From positions 6,941,787 through 7,005,786 of the forward strand of contig JADCRB010000007.1 in the NCBI GenBank assembly GCA_021464245.1: a DNA stretch of 64,000 bases. Direction: 5' to 3'. This document shows positions 1 through 14,018 of the stretch, one piece after another. The notes beneath the pieces were generated by a model, which did no database searches, was not told the origin of the DNA, and was given only the letters and a program-made list of their open reading frames with translations. Source of the stretch: Carallia brachiata. Lineage: Eukaryota > Streptophyta > Magnoliopsida > Malpighiales > Rhizophoraceae. Within the stretch, counting starts at the first letter, position 1; each line of letters begins with the position of its first letter. The translations under genes were made by a program, and so were the position numbers.

Positions 1-650
1 TTTTTTTATAATAAAAAATAACGTAATATTTTTTTATATCATATTTTATCAATATTATTGTAAAAATAATCAAAATTATTACATTATTGATACTTTTTTT
101 TTGTCACCTCCTTCTATTCCTGTAGTTGAAACCCATTATGATAGTTTGATGTACATTTATCATCTCATCGTTCATTGAACTACAAATCAAAAGCCTAAAC
201 AAATATTACAAATAGTTAGAATAATAAAAAAAAATATGAGTCCGCATTTTAGAAACATCAACCTAATCCATGCGCGTAACTTTATTTTTTATTTTTTATT
301 TTTTTTTATGATTTTGGAGCACAGGTCTCGGCCACCCGAGTTGGTTGCCAAGCCCTACCTTGCACCTTGCAATGCCCTGCAACAAAAATAGAACCGAGTT
401 TGTCATTTTAGAAAAATTATTAGATAGACATACATTATTATAAATATCGAATTTATCAATGTGTTTAAAAATTATATGGCATAAATTACTTTTTGACTCA
501 CTGTACTTGATCTTTTTTAAAATTATAAACATTTCGTTCATTTGTGTTGAAATTATAGATATTTACAACATAATTAGGTAGTTTTTTCAAGCTAATGTGG
601 CATCCGACGTGTCTTGACGTGTCACATGTGGCAAGTGAGTAGACGCCATG
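1..650. other. AT-rich left flank, no gene seen
   Basis: AT-rich sequence with homopolymer runs. Short reading frames here have no recognisable motif and biased low-complexity composition. The right part overlaps an inverted repeat (about 500-775). Homology with the second duplication unit starts only near 650-681. Confidence 0.5.
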
Positions 651-775
651 TAGCATCTTCTATTGAAAAGTTAACAGAATGGGACTAAATTATACCACGA
701 CACAAACGAAAGGGATTAATTTCAACACTAAAAAATGTGTTTATAATTTTAAAAAAGATCAACCATAGTTGGCCA
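500..775. repeat. Inverted-repeat element (MITE or Mutator-like remnant)
   Basis: The stretch at about 506-560, reading CTTGATCTTTTTTAAAATTA and onward, reappears reverse-complemented at about 700-771. The arms are about 60 bp, enclosing about 140 bp. This suggests a small terminal-inverted-repeat element. Only the right arm is found in unit B (from about 36403), so it lies at or near the duplication boundary. No target duplication could be fixed. Confidence 0.5.
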
Positions 776-2879
776 AACATGATTGAAGGCAAATTGAATT
801 GGACGAGAAAACTAACCTATTACTTTGTTTTTATGCCTTCCTTCATTAATTTGACAATCAAATATTAATGTGCAATTATGTAACTAGTCTATATATAACT
901 CAATGGGCTACATCTATCTAGTGATTTCTCATCATTTTATTGTTTGAGCTTAAGATAAAATGTGAAAAAAGAAGAAAAGCAAAAGAATAAGTGTACAAGA
1001 ATACTATAGTAGTTAAAATCTTAGACTTCAAATTTCGAAAAAAAGGTAAAAGATTTATAATAAATAAAGAGTTATTCGAATGTACAGTTTTTGGCGCAAT
1101 ATAACTTTTAATGAAAGAAAAAAAAAGCAAAACTGGGTTGCTGCCTGTATCAAAAAAAAAAAAAAAAAAAAAAGCAGAGAAAAACGTTAAATTAAAAAAA
1201 GGTAGAAGCGGGTTTGCGTTCTTTGGCGCCTCTTCTTCAACCTTTCTTCGACCTAACGTGTTAAGGGGCTCCGGCTTTGAATCTTAACCTTGAATTTGGC
1301 AAAAAAAATTACGGGAAAAAAATGACAATGAGAAAAATTAGAGATGAGAAAAAATTTCATTATTTATTGTGTTCGAGAAAAGGTAAAATGATGAAGGAAA
1401 ATTAAAAGTTTTTAATTTGAAAAATGGTAGAAAGTGGTAGTATTAAATATAATATGTATAAGAATATCAATTTTACAGTAAACATATTATATGTATATAA
1501 TATAATCAATAAATTCATTTAATAAAAGTGGCACTGGAATCAATAAATTTTCTCCTAATTTTTCCGAAAATGAATATGGTAGGCTAGAAAGTAAAATTAG
1601 TATTCATCTTCCCTATTTTCCTCTTTCAAAACATTTTTTAAACACAAATATCATTCTTTTCTTTTATTTTTCTAATTCTCTCTCTCTTTTTTCCCCTCTC
1701 AAACACAAAGTAATAAAATTAAAAAAAAAAAAAAGGAAATCTGATATCTGCAATTCAGCTCGAGATTTTTTTTTTTGAGGGAAAAATTCAACTCAGAAAT
1801 TTGACTTGGCAGAAAATTTGCGGCCTTACTTGTATTGTAATATTTTATTTCTTTTATCCATTAAATAGGTTAGCACTAATTAATCCCTTTTGTTAACAAA
1901 CAAATGAAAGAACAACGGAAAATACAGTAACTTAAGGAAAAATGGAGCGAGACCCATAAGTTATTACTTATTAGTCTTCACGATGAATAGTATTAATTAT
2001 TAATTTAATCATAAAACTTGTATTTTTTTTTTCAAACTACTAATTGTGAACAAAGGCTTTCTATGTTAAACCATCAAAACTCACATGACGATAAAAATAA
2101 TGTTTAATATTACATTAAAAAAAACCCCACCACATTTGGGTCAATTATAAATTCAATCCCAATCATTGAAATTGTTAAGTAAAGCTATCAATAGTTAAGA
2201 ACTAAAAAAGATGAGCGTTGTCGATTCGAAAGAGGATGACAGTATATTCTGTGAAAAATTGAACCGGATCGCCACTTAAAACAAAACAATGTTTTGAACA
2301 ACGGGGCAAAAAAAATAAAATAAAATAAACTAAATCATCGAGTCAAACACTCGCCGTCGGCGAGTCGCCTAACATTTTTTTATAGCTGGTCCGTTTTCCA
2401 TACATAAGCCGTAGCATGCATAATGGGCATGTCATGATGACGTCATCATTATTTATAAATTTTTTTTTTGAAGTTTAATTTTTTTTTTTTTTAAACAAAA
2501 GTTATGTTGTAGGAGATCTAACGAAATCTACAAGTAAAATTTGGAGAATAATATTTTGACTTTTTTTTAATAGGTATAATTTATTTATAATATTATATTA
2601 TAAAATAAGTGTGATATACTTAAAATAAAAAATTAATATAATAAAATTATGTGATATAAAATTATAAGTAAATTATATTTACAAAAAAATTAATAAAAAT
2701 AACATATATATATTATTGTGTTTTATAGTTTTGTAAATTCCAGCAGTCAGTGTGCACATTTCGTCATACATACACATTTTATGATCTTAATACACATTTC
2801 ATAATTCCTTTTTTTTGTCATTTTATTGGTCCTGATAGCATCATCCCCCGGTAGTATTTTTGATTCATTATTATTGCCT

Positions 2880-2887
2880 TATATAAA
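2880..2887 (+). promoter_or_regulatory. TATA box of PLA1 copy A
   Basis: TATATAAA about 100 bp upstream of the PLA1 start codon. It is conserved at the same place in copy B (41879-41886) and followed in both by a CT-rich leader with a CTCTCTCT run, typical of plant 5' untranslated regions. Confidence 0.7.
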
Positions 2888-2988
2888 GCAAGCTATGTCC
2901 CCATGCTCTTCCTCCCCACACCCCCAACAAGCTCCTCAACAATTTCAGACACGCGCTCTCTCTCTCTCTCGACATTCTACTTTCTACA

Positions 2989-4407
2989 ATGGCATCAAAA
3001 GTCCTAATGCAGAACCCTAGTAATGTGAGCCATGTCACGTATGCAGAAGACAGGCTACCCCGTTCCCATTCATTTGGGCAAGTTTGTCTGCCAAAGAAGA
3101 GTGAAATTTCTTGTTCCTCTAGGCAGTCTGCTGTAGTTACTTCTTCCACTATAGCACAACCTGTCTCCAACTCCAACAACATCGCAACAAGAACAACTAC
3201 TAGTTCTGGATTGGCTCAGCGGTGGAGAGAGATTCAAGGGTGCAACAACTGGGAAGACCTTGTTGACCCATTGCACCCTCTTCTCCGGCAAGAAATAATC
3301 CGATATGGGGAGTTCGTCACAGCTTGTTACGAGGCTTTTGATCTTAACCCCAACTCCAAGAGATATCTGACCTGCAAGTATGGCAAAAGGCACATGTTCG
3401 AGGAAGTTGGAATGCAAAATTCTGGCTATCAAGTCACCAAGTACATCTATGCTGCTCCTGATATCAACATTATTAACCTTCCAATCCAAAATAATGGTGT
3501 TCCTAATTGCGGCCGTTGGATGGGCTACGTGGCTGTATCGTCCGAAAAAGATACGATTGGCAGACTAGGAAGAAGAGATATACTGATCACGTTTCGAGGG
3601 ACCGTAACAAACCAGGAATGGATTGCAAATTTTATGAGCTCGTTGACACCGGCTGGGCTAGACCCCCACGGTCCGCGGCCTGATGTAAAGGTAGAGTCTG
3701 GCTTCTTGAGCTTGTACACTTCAGATGAAAGTGACACCAAGTTCGGGCCTGGAAGTTGTCGAGAACAACTTTTGTCTGAAGTATCGAGGTTACTAAATAA
3801 GCACAAAGGTGAGCAAGTCAGCATATCTCTAGCAGGACACAGCATGGGGAGCGCGTTGGCTCTTCTTCTTGCTTATGACATTGCGGAGCTTGGATTGGAT
3901 ACAATCAACCGGGGTGGTCGCGATGTTCCAATAACTGTGTTTTCATTTGGAGGACCGAGAGTAGGGAACTCGGGCTTCAAGGAGCGATGCGAGGAATTGG
4001 GAATTAAAGTGTTGAGAATTGTGAATGTTAATGACCCCATCACAAAATTACCTGGGGTTTTTCTCAACGAGAATTTTAGGGCTTTGGGAGGGAAGTGGAG
4101 CTGGGCAACATGTTATGCACATGTGGGTGTTGAACTAGTCCTTGACTTCTTCGACATGCAAAATCCTTCATGTGTTCATGACTTGGAAACCTACATCAGC
4201 TTGCTGAAATGTCCAATTCAGAACCATGAAGCAGATTTTGAAAATAGAGCGAAGAAATTGACTACTTCTGAACGAAACTTTAGATTGCCGCTGAGAGATG
4301 CTGCAAGCAAAATGACCAGCTTGCTTCAGTGTCATAGAATTGAATGGTTGATAGGTGAAAACATTCTGGGATTGATGGGTTTCTTGGCCTTGTATATTTT
4401 TCTTTAG
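2989..4407 (+). CDS. PLA1-Ibeta2-like: Phospholipase A1, class I (PLA1-Ibeta2 / DALL1-like), copy A
   Basis: Intronless 472-residue alpha/beta-hydrolase of the plant DAD1-like class I family. These enzymes hydrolyse the sn-1 acyl ester of plastid lipids; DAD1 itself releases linolenate for jasmonate synthesis. The lipase class 3 core is complete: the nucleophile elbow is GHSMG with Ser285, the acid is Asp349 in [11 protein letters not shown], and the base is His378 in AHVGVEL. The first ~70 residues are rich in Ser, Thr and Asn and poor in acidic residues, consistent with a plastid transit peptide. A hydrophobic tail ([12 protein letters not shown]) ends the protein and could touch a membrane. 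The wording around the catalytic Asp and the [10 protein letters not shown] region is closest, from memory, to the Ibeta rather than Igamma members. The start follows a CT-rich leader and is the Met conserved in copy B. Substrate specificity cannot be read from sequence. Confidence 0.93.
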   Translation: MASKVLMQNPSNVSHVTYAEDRLPRSHSFGQVCLPKKSEISCSSRQSAVVTSSTIAQPVSNSNNIATRTTTSSGLAQRWREIQGCNNWEDLVDPLHPLLRQEIIRYGEFVTACYEAFDLNPNSKRYLTCKYGKRHMFEEVGMQNSGYQVTKYIYAAPDINIINLPIQNNGVPNCGRWMGYVAVSSEKDTIGRLGRRDILITFRGTVTNQEWIANFMSSLTPAGLDPHGPRPDVKVESGFLSLYTSDESDTKFGPGSCREQLLSEVSRLLNKHKGEQVSISLAGHSMGSALALLLAYDIAELGLDTINRGGRDVPITVFSFGGPRVGNSGFKERCEELGIKVLRIVNVNDPITKLPGVFLNENFRALGGKWSWATCYAHVGVELVLDFFDMQNPSCVHDLETYISLLKCPIQNHEADFENRAKKLTTSERNFRLPLRDAASKMTSLLQCHRIEWLIGENILGLMGFLALYIFL

Positions 4408-7400
4408 GCAGGGGCAGAATAAAAAACTAGCGCGGTATATACATGTTGTACATTAATCTTAGAGGAGGTCAATTTAATTTGTATTCTCTAAAGGGAGTAT
4501 TGTTGTTGAATCTGTGAAAACATATATATGTTGCGAAAAGAACATTTCACTCCATCAAAATCTCACCCTAACAAGATTTTCAAATAAGCATTAGTGCATG
4601 ATATCGAATAGTTGAGAAATAGTTGAGAACCGCATAACCTGATGTTTTTTTTTTTCTTTTTCGGTCTAATTAGAGTGAGAATGGAGATTTAATTAGTAAT
4701 AAAATTTGACGTTGGAACTTTAAATCTCACCTAACTTCTAAACTTGATAGTCACCGAACTATACTAGATAGTTTATAATTTAAAGTTTTGCACTATTAAA
4801 TCTTATATGTAATGATCGTTCGGATTAATGTAATACTGTAAATTTTTTCTTTTTTCTGTGATGAATGAAATATAATGCAATATATTTTCCTTCACTCTAA
4901 TAGTTTGTAGATAAATTTCCATTGAAGAAAAACGTACCCCAAAATGGTGTTACTTCCAGTAAACAATTGTGCCTAGCTTAGTTGGCAAACATGGCATTAA
5001 TAACAGAACGTGAAAAATAAAATGTGAGAAAAAAAAAAGGGAAGCCTGTGGCGGACCTCTTTCACATGAGGAGGGTCAAGCCAAAGTTTGATCAACATCT
5101 ATGATTTATTTGAGTGATATATAATTTAATTTTCGTTCGTCTTAACCGTCCTCTCTTGTTTCTTTTTTCCCTTATCTACGTTGTTGGGATTTGTCTATTT
5201 TTTTGTTCTAACTTGAGCGTGACTCTAGTGGTGTCCTTTTGGATAATCGGGAATGTATTTCTGGTCGGTTGTGGGCCACATTACTCAATGAATACGGAAA
5301 CTAATGATTCATTGCATTCAGCGTGAAATTTGTACGTTTTTTTTTTTTAGAAAAAAAATTTTATACGTTTTTATTTTTTATCAAAAAAAAAAATATTAGT
5401 ATATAAGTTATTATACCTGTGAATCGAGATTGATGTATTTATTATCATCTTTATTCAATCCCTCCGTAAAGAGAACCCACCATTCAAGTATTATTAAGTT
5501 TGAGTAAATTTTTCACACATCTAATTTTAGTGTTAATAAATTTGAAATTAAACTGTATGGAAAGTACCAAATATTCTGGTATGAAAAGCGTTGTTGCTAG
5601 GAATTGAACATGAATCAATATGGTGAAAAGTATACCGAATTATAAATAAGATTACTATTTTAAGTGATTAATTAGTATGTTGCTAATTCTGTTAATCCAC
5701 GCTAAAATTTAATATTTGTACATTTTTGTAAGACCTTGACTCTAAAAGATGATTTATACCTCATTGTTTAAAAAATTGGATTAAATTGGTCAGTCCGACG
5801 GATTGAATCAGAAACCTGATAAAAACTATATTGACCGCAATGTCATAGCCCGGACCGGTTTATATTAACCCAGTAAAATTTATTAACCGCCGGTTTAGAT
5901 TATTTGTTTATTCCTTGTACAAAAAAATTAGTTCGTAAAATTAAAAAAATTAATATTTAATTAATATTTATAAATATTATTTTTAAATTAATTTTATAAA
6001 TATATATTTATTATTAAATATCAATTAGACTAATTAAATTTTAAATTATTAATTTTTTTAATTTAATAATCGATCTACTTCTTCTGATATACCTCTTTAC
6101 AATAAGATATTGCGGCCAAAAATGATCCAATTAGGTTGCTAGCATATTAACGGGCAGAATGCCACAAAAAGATCCAGGTAAGTCGCTTTTGAATTGCTGA
6201 CTTAAATATTACTTTAACCTCATTATTAAGACTATAAATGAGCCGAACCGAGTTAAATTTATGTGTATTTAGGTTCAACTCGACTCAAATTTTATAAAGG
6301 CTCGAGCTTGAAACGAACCTCAAAAATAAGGCTTGAGATTAGCTCGAAGAAGTATTGATAAAACTCGAGATTGGTTTGACTCGATTCAGAAGTATTTTTA
6401 AATTTTTTTTTACAAAAATAAGTAATAAATATAAAATATTTTTTTGTTGACATAAATAAATGTAAAACATTTAAAAGTGATATATTTTTTTCCATATCAA
6501 AATAGTACATTAGATCTTATAATTTATAAATGAGTACAAAAAAATTTGTAAATGATTATAAAAATATCTATTAACAATACTATAAATGAACTCACAAATA
6601 ATTTTTTAATCGAACTTATTATCGAGCTTTACCAAACTCATTAGACGAGCTTATCACAAGGTCTAACGAGTTGATCTTGACCTTATTCAAGATCGGCTCG
6701 TTTATGACACGAATATTCAAATTAAGTTCGAGAATGACTCGTTTACTTAAATAAACGAGCTCTTATCAATTCAAATCTTCAATCTCTCAACGAGCAACTA
6801 GATTCATTTACAACCCTACTCACTGTCCGCTTCAGCTAGACCCTAAAAAAGAAAAAAAGTTGGAGGACTCGTACGCTAATGATCACATGCGTACATTTAG
6901 TCAAGTTGCATTATGGAAATTGGCATCCGTTTTTTTTTTTTTTCAAGAAATGAATTTATCAAACTGATGAATTGCATGATGGTCTTGAATATTATGGTAA
7001 ACAATAATAACTTAGCCTCAATTACAAATCTGATTGAATTAGGCTATATGAATCTCTTATCACTAGAGGTTGTGCTCCAATTAAAAAATTGTTTATTCTG
7101 ATTAATTAATTAGGATACTAGAAGCATTTTTCTAATAGAGAAAATAAATAATCCTATATTTTTGGACGTTAATTTATAATTAACTTCATTTTTTTGACTA
7201 GCCTGTGTATATCTAGTTTAATTGCACACCTAATTAGCCACTTTTACGTTCATTGCGAATTTTTTTTTCTTTGAGCAAAAAAAAAAAAAGAAATCTCAAT
7301 AATGTGAATTTAGTCCTTAATGATGTGTACCTTCCATAGGTCAGTTGCTTTCCTGAGAATGACATCGATGCTGTCAAAGTCGAATCTTCCTCAGTTCGGT

Positions 7401-8930
7401 CATTAATGACATCACCTTCAAATGTGAAAACAAGAACACTCACCCAATGCCAGTGGCCGGAGCACAAATAAAGGACTTTTGTCGTAAAGCAAGAGTAAAC
7501 ATGCCTTCATTTTTCAAACAAATGCGCCAACGTTAAATCAATTCGGGAACTTACAAGAAGTTCTGGCAATGACCAACAATTATTAAGTTCCCAATTTTCA
7601 AATTTTCTCTTTTCAGAATTACACAAACTAAGACATTAATGATTTAGACAGTTCAATGCTCGGCTGGATCGGGCTCACACTGCAATTGATAGCAAAAATA
7701 GTCTCCTTGCACGAAGTCCAAAGTAATTTGATATATATTCGTTGAGAAACATGAAGACTTTGTCTAAATAATTTCTCATTATCACACGAAGATAACGAAT
7801 TTTAACGTTGGGTTGCAAATGAATAAATTATATATGTCTACCTAAATTGAAGACAACCTTCGTTTTTGTTTATTCATTAGAAGGTTCATCAATTATAAGT
7901 TACAAAATTGTGGTAATTATCTTATTCTCATAAATCTCATGCTCACTTCTTACAATTAGGACCAAAAACACCTAGAAGTCTAAATTATAACTACTAAGAT
8001 GTTTTTCAAGAGACAAGATCAATTTGTTATAATTATGAGTGTTGAGATAATTTCCTTATAAAAGTTAAACTTGCAAATTAAGCAAAAGAAAAGAAAAGAG
8101 GACTTTTAGGATGAATTAATATTATGGAGATACACGAAATAAACATGGCTTGTAGTTGAACCCATCTTATTCAATTAATCATAATTATTAATTATTATAC
8201 TAGAAAAGACATAAAAATTATAACTAACAGTATGAATATTGTATATTTATTTTTTTTATCCCTTTAGAGATTTATCAGACCATAAACTACACAATCATAT
8301 TAATTTTTTCTTCTTATAAATTTTACCTCACCCTTCCCTTAACAACTAAGTTATCCCTAAGGGACTATATTTGTTGTCTACATCCATTCCACCATATTTC
8401 AATAATATTTTCGTACTAGGGTTTCATTCACACGAGTTTTGCATAAAAAGTTTGCATGCACGCGTGCTTCTAAGTGCTTAATTAAATGAATGACTAGTGC
8501 TATTAGGATCCAAAATCAAAACAGTGTTATAGACCCAGAAATCCAATGGTACCGGACGGTCAAATAATGGATGCACTGCGTTGACTGGCGAGGTTCAGAT
8601 TTGCATACATAGACTCCCCATATTTTTCACGAAACTCATGTGTGTTACTGACTTACTGTGGTCCCAAATTTAATAAGAATCAAAAGATTAGCAAGCAATG
8701 CATGCACACATGCCCTTACGATTGTTTTCCTTCTTTTAATGCTCTGGGCGCCTTTCCACAATCAAGTTTAATTTGTAAACTTTGCTTCTTTAGCTGTATC
8801 AAACTTTGCTTCATGATATTGACAGTTTAATTAGTGGGAAAAATAAAATTACACTTCGAATTCCGACCACGTGGAACAAATTGCTTTGCTGATTCACTGG
8901 CAAAACTGGGAAGGTAAGGAACAGAACTTA
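4408..8930. other. Intergenic region of unit A with several unit-specific insertions
   Basis: No gene seen. Compared with unit B (43400-45750) it carries extra blocks: about 5327-5676; 5760-6095, containing CCGGACCGGTTT-type sequence; 6225-6818, AT-rich with repeated CGAG/CTCG motifs; and about 7605-8362. These look like decayed DNA elements or material lost from B. A minus-strand frame at 7234-7467 is also open in B but resembles no family I know. Confidence 0.5.
6225..6818. mobile_element. Unit A-specific insertion with CGAG-rich ends, hAT-like candidate
   Basis: Absent from unit B, where the flanks meet near 44500. The left end reads GACTATAAATGAGCCGAACC. The right end, reverse-complemented, reads GGGTTGTAAATGAATC, so the termini are weakly inverted. 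Many dicots have non-autonomous repeats with GTTGTAAATGAGCCGA ends. No clean target duplication was found. Confidence 0.4.
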
Positions 8931-9366
8931 TGGTGTGTTTAGATTTGGAAAGAAAGCGATGAGTAAAAAAGTGGTGAGAAAAAAAGATTTTTTTTTTTCG
9001 GATAAGTTAAAAATAGTTGAAAAAGAAGGTAGTGAAAAAGTAAAATTATGATTTGAATATAAGTAAGAAAATGCCCAAAAAAAATTTTATATACACTAAA
9101 TAACAATTTTGCCCCTCCATTATTTGTTCAGGAAAAAACAAATGATGGATTCAAAAATGTTATAGGGGTAATTTCGTAATTCTATATATGATAAGTTTAC
9201 TTTAATTTTTTCGGATTGGTTAGAAAGTGTGTTAGTGGGGCCATAATTTAAATGGGTTTATTTTCCTATTCACTTTTATTCTTAGAAAAGAAAGTTCTTT
9301 AATTTGTGTATTTTTTAAACTTTTTTGTATTCTTTCCTCACTCTTTCTCTCAAACCGAACGGACCA
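8931..9366. mobile_element. Tourist-like MITE (PIF/Harbinger type), 436 bp
   Basis: Flanked by TTA on both sides (8928-8930 and 9367-9369). Inverted ends: TGGTGTGTTTAGATTTGG at left, and TGGTCCGTTCGGTTTGAG as the reverse complement of the right. TTA/TAA 3-bp target duplications are typical of PIF/Harbinger elements. The same element sits at the matching place in unit B (from 45751), so it predates the duplication. No coding capacity. Confidence 0.7.
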
Positions 9367-9369
9367 TTA

Positions 9370-12300
9370 GTGGTTTGGGTGTGAGTTTTGAACTTATACT
9401 CTTGATCGCTGGGTTCTCTCCTGAGCAGTCGTGTACCGTGAATTGCCTGTATCTGGGTACTAGGAGAGTTTTGTTGCAGCATTTTACAGCTTTTTGAATG
9501 GCTGGCTAGCCTGGCTTATAGTTTTGGAAGCTGGAATGAATAAATTCTTGAATATTATCTTTATTATGTATTTAGTGAACAAGTTGTTTGGACTGGGGCA
9601 ACACATTCAAATTAGACGAAAATTTTAAAATCAATTTTCTTGTATATTTTGAGTTTGTCATGTTAAGAGAAATTAGTCAAATTAAAATTTTCCTAAACGA
9701 TAATGTTAATATTTTGTTGTAGGTGGAACTCTCACCATATCATCATGTTGATGAGTTGGTGGGATCCTGGGATAATCGGACAAGCTGGTGGGATTAATTA
9801 TATAACAATTACTTTGTTTGCTTTTACTTCTTATTAAGGAATCGTCCAGAACAAAATATTTGTACTTTTAGCATATTTCACAATTTGTACATAGCAGTGA
9901 ATATGATAACTAACATGATATCTTCTTACGAGATGCTGAGACATTAAATAAAAGTCAACTCCGACCACAAAATATCATTGATATATGTAAGAAATGAAAA
10001 TTCTAAAGCTGTGTAACATTTTTATATGATGGGAATAAAAGGTTACCAAATCTCTCAATAGTAACGTTAATTGATGTAAGATTCATAACATATTATATAT
10101 AAATTAGGGATGAATCCACGCGAAAATTATTTTACATAATTTTAATTAATTTTGTTCAACATTTAGGACTTGAATTTCTTGTTTTTCAAAGTAAATATTT
10201 ATACTTTGAAGTTCAAGCAGTTGCACACTTTTCATTTGTAATTTTAGTTCATAAATAGTGGTCAAATGCAAAACAAGTCACAGCCAAATGTAATCCTACA
10301 GATCCAAATTTTAGATCTTAGTAAAAAACTACTGAGTCTTCACTCAATAAATTGAGTTAAAGATTTCTCTTGTTCTTTGGACTCCTGCAAGCATCATCGA
10401 TTTATGACGACAAACATCTGAAATTTTTTTTTTTTTGAAATATTGCTTGAACAATCTTGAAATTTCATATCGTAAATAAATTTTGTAAGTTAGTGCACAC
10501 GTAACTTTAATTGTTTTCAAGAAATAAACAAAGGAACAAGGTAGACAAACAAACACCAACAAAGAAACAATAAAAGAACAGAAGAAACTTTAGGAGCAAT
10601 TAAATTGGACCAACAAACCCTGTGAGAAGAAATTTAAGAACTAATCCTATAACGTGTCTAACTTTCTGTCTCCATTAATAATATAAGTAAGGATTTGAAC
10701 TGAACATCAATATGTTATGGTAATTTTACTCCAATTCCATGAGCTTTGCAAGGTTATGACTTATATTAGAACTAAATGCCAACGTATGATATATGAAATT
10801 ACTTTGGTATGGTGAGATACTTTTATTAGGCCCATTTTGAGATATTGAGATTCCTTTGGAACGTAGAAGCTTACGCAAACTACAATCTCAATTTAGCATC
10901 CAAAACCTCCAGTAACATTTAATTGAAGCATAGGCTTAACAAAACTCGAAAAACCATTGTCCATACTTGATTGAAGATTTTATGCTCTATCAATTGCACA
11001 TTACCTTACTTTATCAGAAGCATAGACCCTATTCAAAAGATTTCTTCATCAGAAACATGGACTCTTTGCCTATTTTTCATCATATAAACTCTCCATCAAT
11101 TTAAAAAGAACACCCCATCATATAGCCTAAATAAATGAAAATTAGAGATGGGGCGATAACTCACCAGAGAGGCTTTGAGGTTGAGAGCACTTGAAAGCTT
11201 TCTCAAATTATGCTTTTTCATCTTCAATTACAAAGAAACAGTCACCACCATCCTACTTTTATTAGTATATATATGAACTGAATGTTTGGCCTTTTATTGC
11301 GTGATTTATTTCTTACATTACTAATGACGGGAGGCTTGGAGAGGGTATGTTTACGTTACTAATAAGGACACCCTTAAATTGGAAAAATGCTATTAACTAG
11401 TACCTATAAATTAGGAGTAGTGTGCTATCAAAATATGGAAAACAATTATATGTAATAGATAGTAACATAATTATAATTATTAGCTGTAAATTCTTATTGT
11501 ATCTTTTAGAATTTAGGTTAATAAAAGTAATTTAGGAAAGAAAATTTGAAAAAATAAAAAAAATAAAGAATCTACCACTTGGTAACTACAAATAAAGAGA
11601 AATTTTCTCTAAACTTCCCTTTATACTAATTGAATAAATAATATTATATTTTGTATATATCTTAAATAAGTGAATATAACTGGAGCCACACAAAAAAAAA
11701 AAAAAAAAATTGTGACGTGGCCTAGACTTCACTTGTATCTTTCTCCTTTTTTTTTTTTTTTTTAATAATAGAAGTCAAAAGACTGATATAACATAGAATT
11801 ACTACGCATCATTCAGATCTTATGGATTCAAGTGAATATAGATTTATTTGTGCTATGAGCTGTCAAATCGAAATGGCTCCGAAATTAGTTTAAAAATGAA
11901 AGACAAGTTAGCTACCTTAATATTTCTTAAGAGAGAAAAAAAATAACTTTCATCAAAATCGCGACATTAATGTCAAAGTATTTATCTTCTCTAAAAAAAA
12001 AAATGTTAAACTATTTATCTTTTTTTTTTTTCAATTTTAAACAATGAAATAGTTTGCAATTAATTTGTCACCAGTTAACGAAAAGGGATTTGCAAATTTA
12101 TATAGACACTATATGTGGATTCAAAGATATTGCAAAAGAACAATCCCTCTAAAGAATTTTCACTTAATATGAGTATGTTCAGGACATTGGAATTTCAAAG
12201 TCACAAAAATTTTACACCAGCCGAACTAGCCCACCTGGGTAAGTATTTCTGTTCTTGAAAACCCGAAATTCGGACTTTTGTAATCGTTTCCACGATTCAT

Positions 12301-12985
12301 GAGCCGCTAAAGTGAGAAGAACATATAGGTCAACAAATGAATGAAAAGAGGTGTTTTGGCGTGTCTTGAGTGCCTACCTACACGACTTGGTCGGTATGTG
12401 CATCCAGTTTTGTTGCGTATCCCAATTTTTTGGAAGTGCAATTAATTTTTTTTTTAATTCAGCTCCAATAATAATTAAAATGCACGAAAACACAAACTTT
12501 AGCGGACCAAAATAACACCATACATATAATATAAGACCAAAAAAAACAAAGTCGCATATCTGTTGCCATGGTATACTTATTGCCACATTTTCGTGCAATT
12601 TGCGACAAGCCATCCCTATCCCATTCCCACTCAAAATAACTAAAAGAAACACTCGACATTCTAACTAACTCACCAATTCCTTTTCAGACCTAAGGAAAAT
12701 TCGGAATTTTTATTGACTTTATGCCCATAATTCACCTTATTTTGTTTGGATACAACTCATAAAGAAGTAGCTGTCAGTAATTAATCCAAAAATAATTACA
12801 TGAAAACCTTCAAATCAATGTATAAAATTCATAAAAGAGAAAACCTTTTCTTTTGAATATTTTGACGAACTTAAAAGAGAAAAAAGACAGGGAGAAACGT
12901 ATGAATGCAACTTTGATTTCATTAAAAGAAAAAACAAATGAATCTTAAAATAGCTATGCCAATCAAAAATTAACCAAAGAGAAAA
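9370..12985. other. Intergenic DNA, mostly unit A-specific
   Basis: About 9400-11945 has no counterpart in unit B, which holds a different 0.7-kb block there (47080-47800). About 12420-12985 is also missing from B. I see no gene, RNA or clear element. Homopolymers lie near 11690 and 11745. This could be ancestral DNA deleted from B or an insertion in A. Confidence 0.45.
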
Positions 12986-12990
12986 GTGCA

Positions 12991-14002
12991 TGTAAAGCGT
13001 AAATTTCGAGTCTAAAACAATTAAATTCGAAAATACAAAAATAAATTACAAATTAAAAATTGTAAAATAAAAGAAAATTTACGTGGAGTCGATCTCCGTA
13101 ACTCCTCCGATTAGTGTTCCTTTTTTGACTCCGTCAAGGGCTGCACGAGCTTGATCTTGACAGAAATAAATTCCACAATTTTTTCTTGAATTGGGTAGAC
13201 TGAAACCGGATCTGATTTGGACGTTTTAACTACGGTTAAGAACCGCAGAGACCTGATCTGAGCCGATCTGACTTAATTTCACCGAGGGTCGAAGGGACTT
13301 GTTTTCGGATGAGCTGCCTGAATTTTGCTGAGGGCCGTTTGAGGCTTAATCCCAGCTGGATTTGAAGTAATTTGATATTTTCATATTTATATTCTCAAAA
13401 ATTCAGATTTAGGGCGATCGGAAAATATAAATCTAAAAATAACTTTGGAAATGGAAATAGAAAATTTTTTGGGCCTTACCCCTGAAATATCTCTCAAAAA
13501 GGAGTTAGGAGAGTATACTGCAGAGTAAAAGTACGTAAGAAAATGAGAAATTTTCTTGAGAGATTTTTAAAATTTTCTTTTTCTCTCAAATTCTTTGGAT
13601 TTTTCTGTTTACAGATTTGCTGAATCTGTTTTGAACTGGGGGGCAGGAGCCTATTTATAAGGCTTTCTTTCGTTGTGGGAAATGGAATTTTAATTTGGGA
13701 CTTTGGAAATGTTTAAGAACGTGGATGTTGGTGTTTGATTGGCTAGGAGAATGTACTTGGCTTTTTCTTTGTAATTGAACGTTGGTTTTTTTTTTTTTTC
13801 TGGAATGCTTTTGCTCCAACTGCATCGGCCTATTTATAGGCCAGTAGATCCTCCTATTCCACCAACTCTCGCCAGCCAAATTGGAAAAATGCACAACGCC
13901 TGAAATGTGCATGCATCGTGGGTTTACTCTGACTCTTCAATAGGCCTTCTAGAGGCCTGACCATGACTTTTTCTTTTTTTTTTTTTTTAATAATACTTTA
14001 CA
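12991..14002 (-). repeat. 3' LTR of the Tat element
   Basis: 1012 bp, starting TGTAAAGCGTAAATTTC and ending AATAATACTTTACA on the plus strand. TATA-like CTATAAATAGG (minus strand) lies near 13828-13840, inside a GGCCTATTTATAGGCC near-palindrome, and another TTATAAATAGG near 13650. The Mutator-like and MITE insertions of the window do not interrupt it. Confidence 0.95.
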
Positions 14003-14018
14003 AATGTCCCCACTTCAA
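14003..14018 (-). promoter_or_regulatory. Polypurine tract next to the 3' LTR
   Basis: On the minus strand TTGAAGTGGGGACATT directly precedes the 3' LTR. The purine-rich core GAAGTGGGGA is at the expected place for plus-strand DNA priming. It is short and interrupted. Confidence 0.55.

Noticed and set aside
7234..7467. Minus-strand frame also open in unit B (44915-45130)
   Set aside because: Shared only because of the recent duplication. No start, splice or family support, and length and ends differ between copies. Kept in mind as a possible relic but not called.
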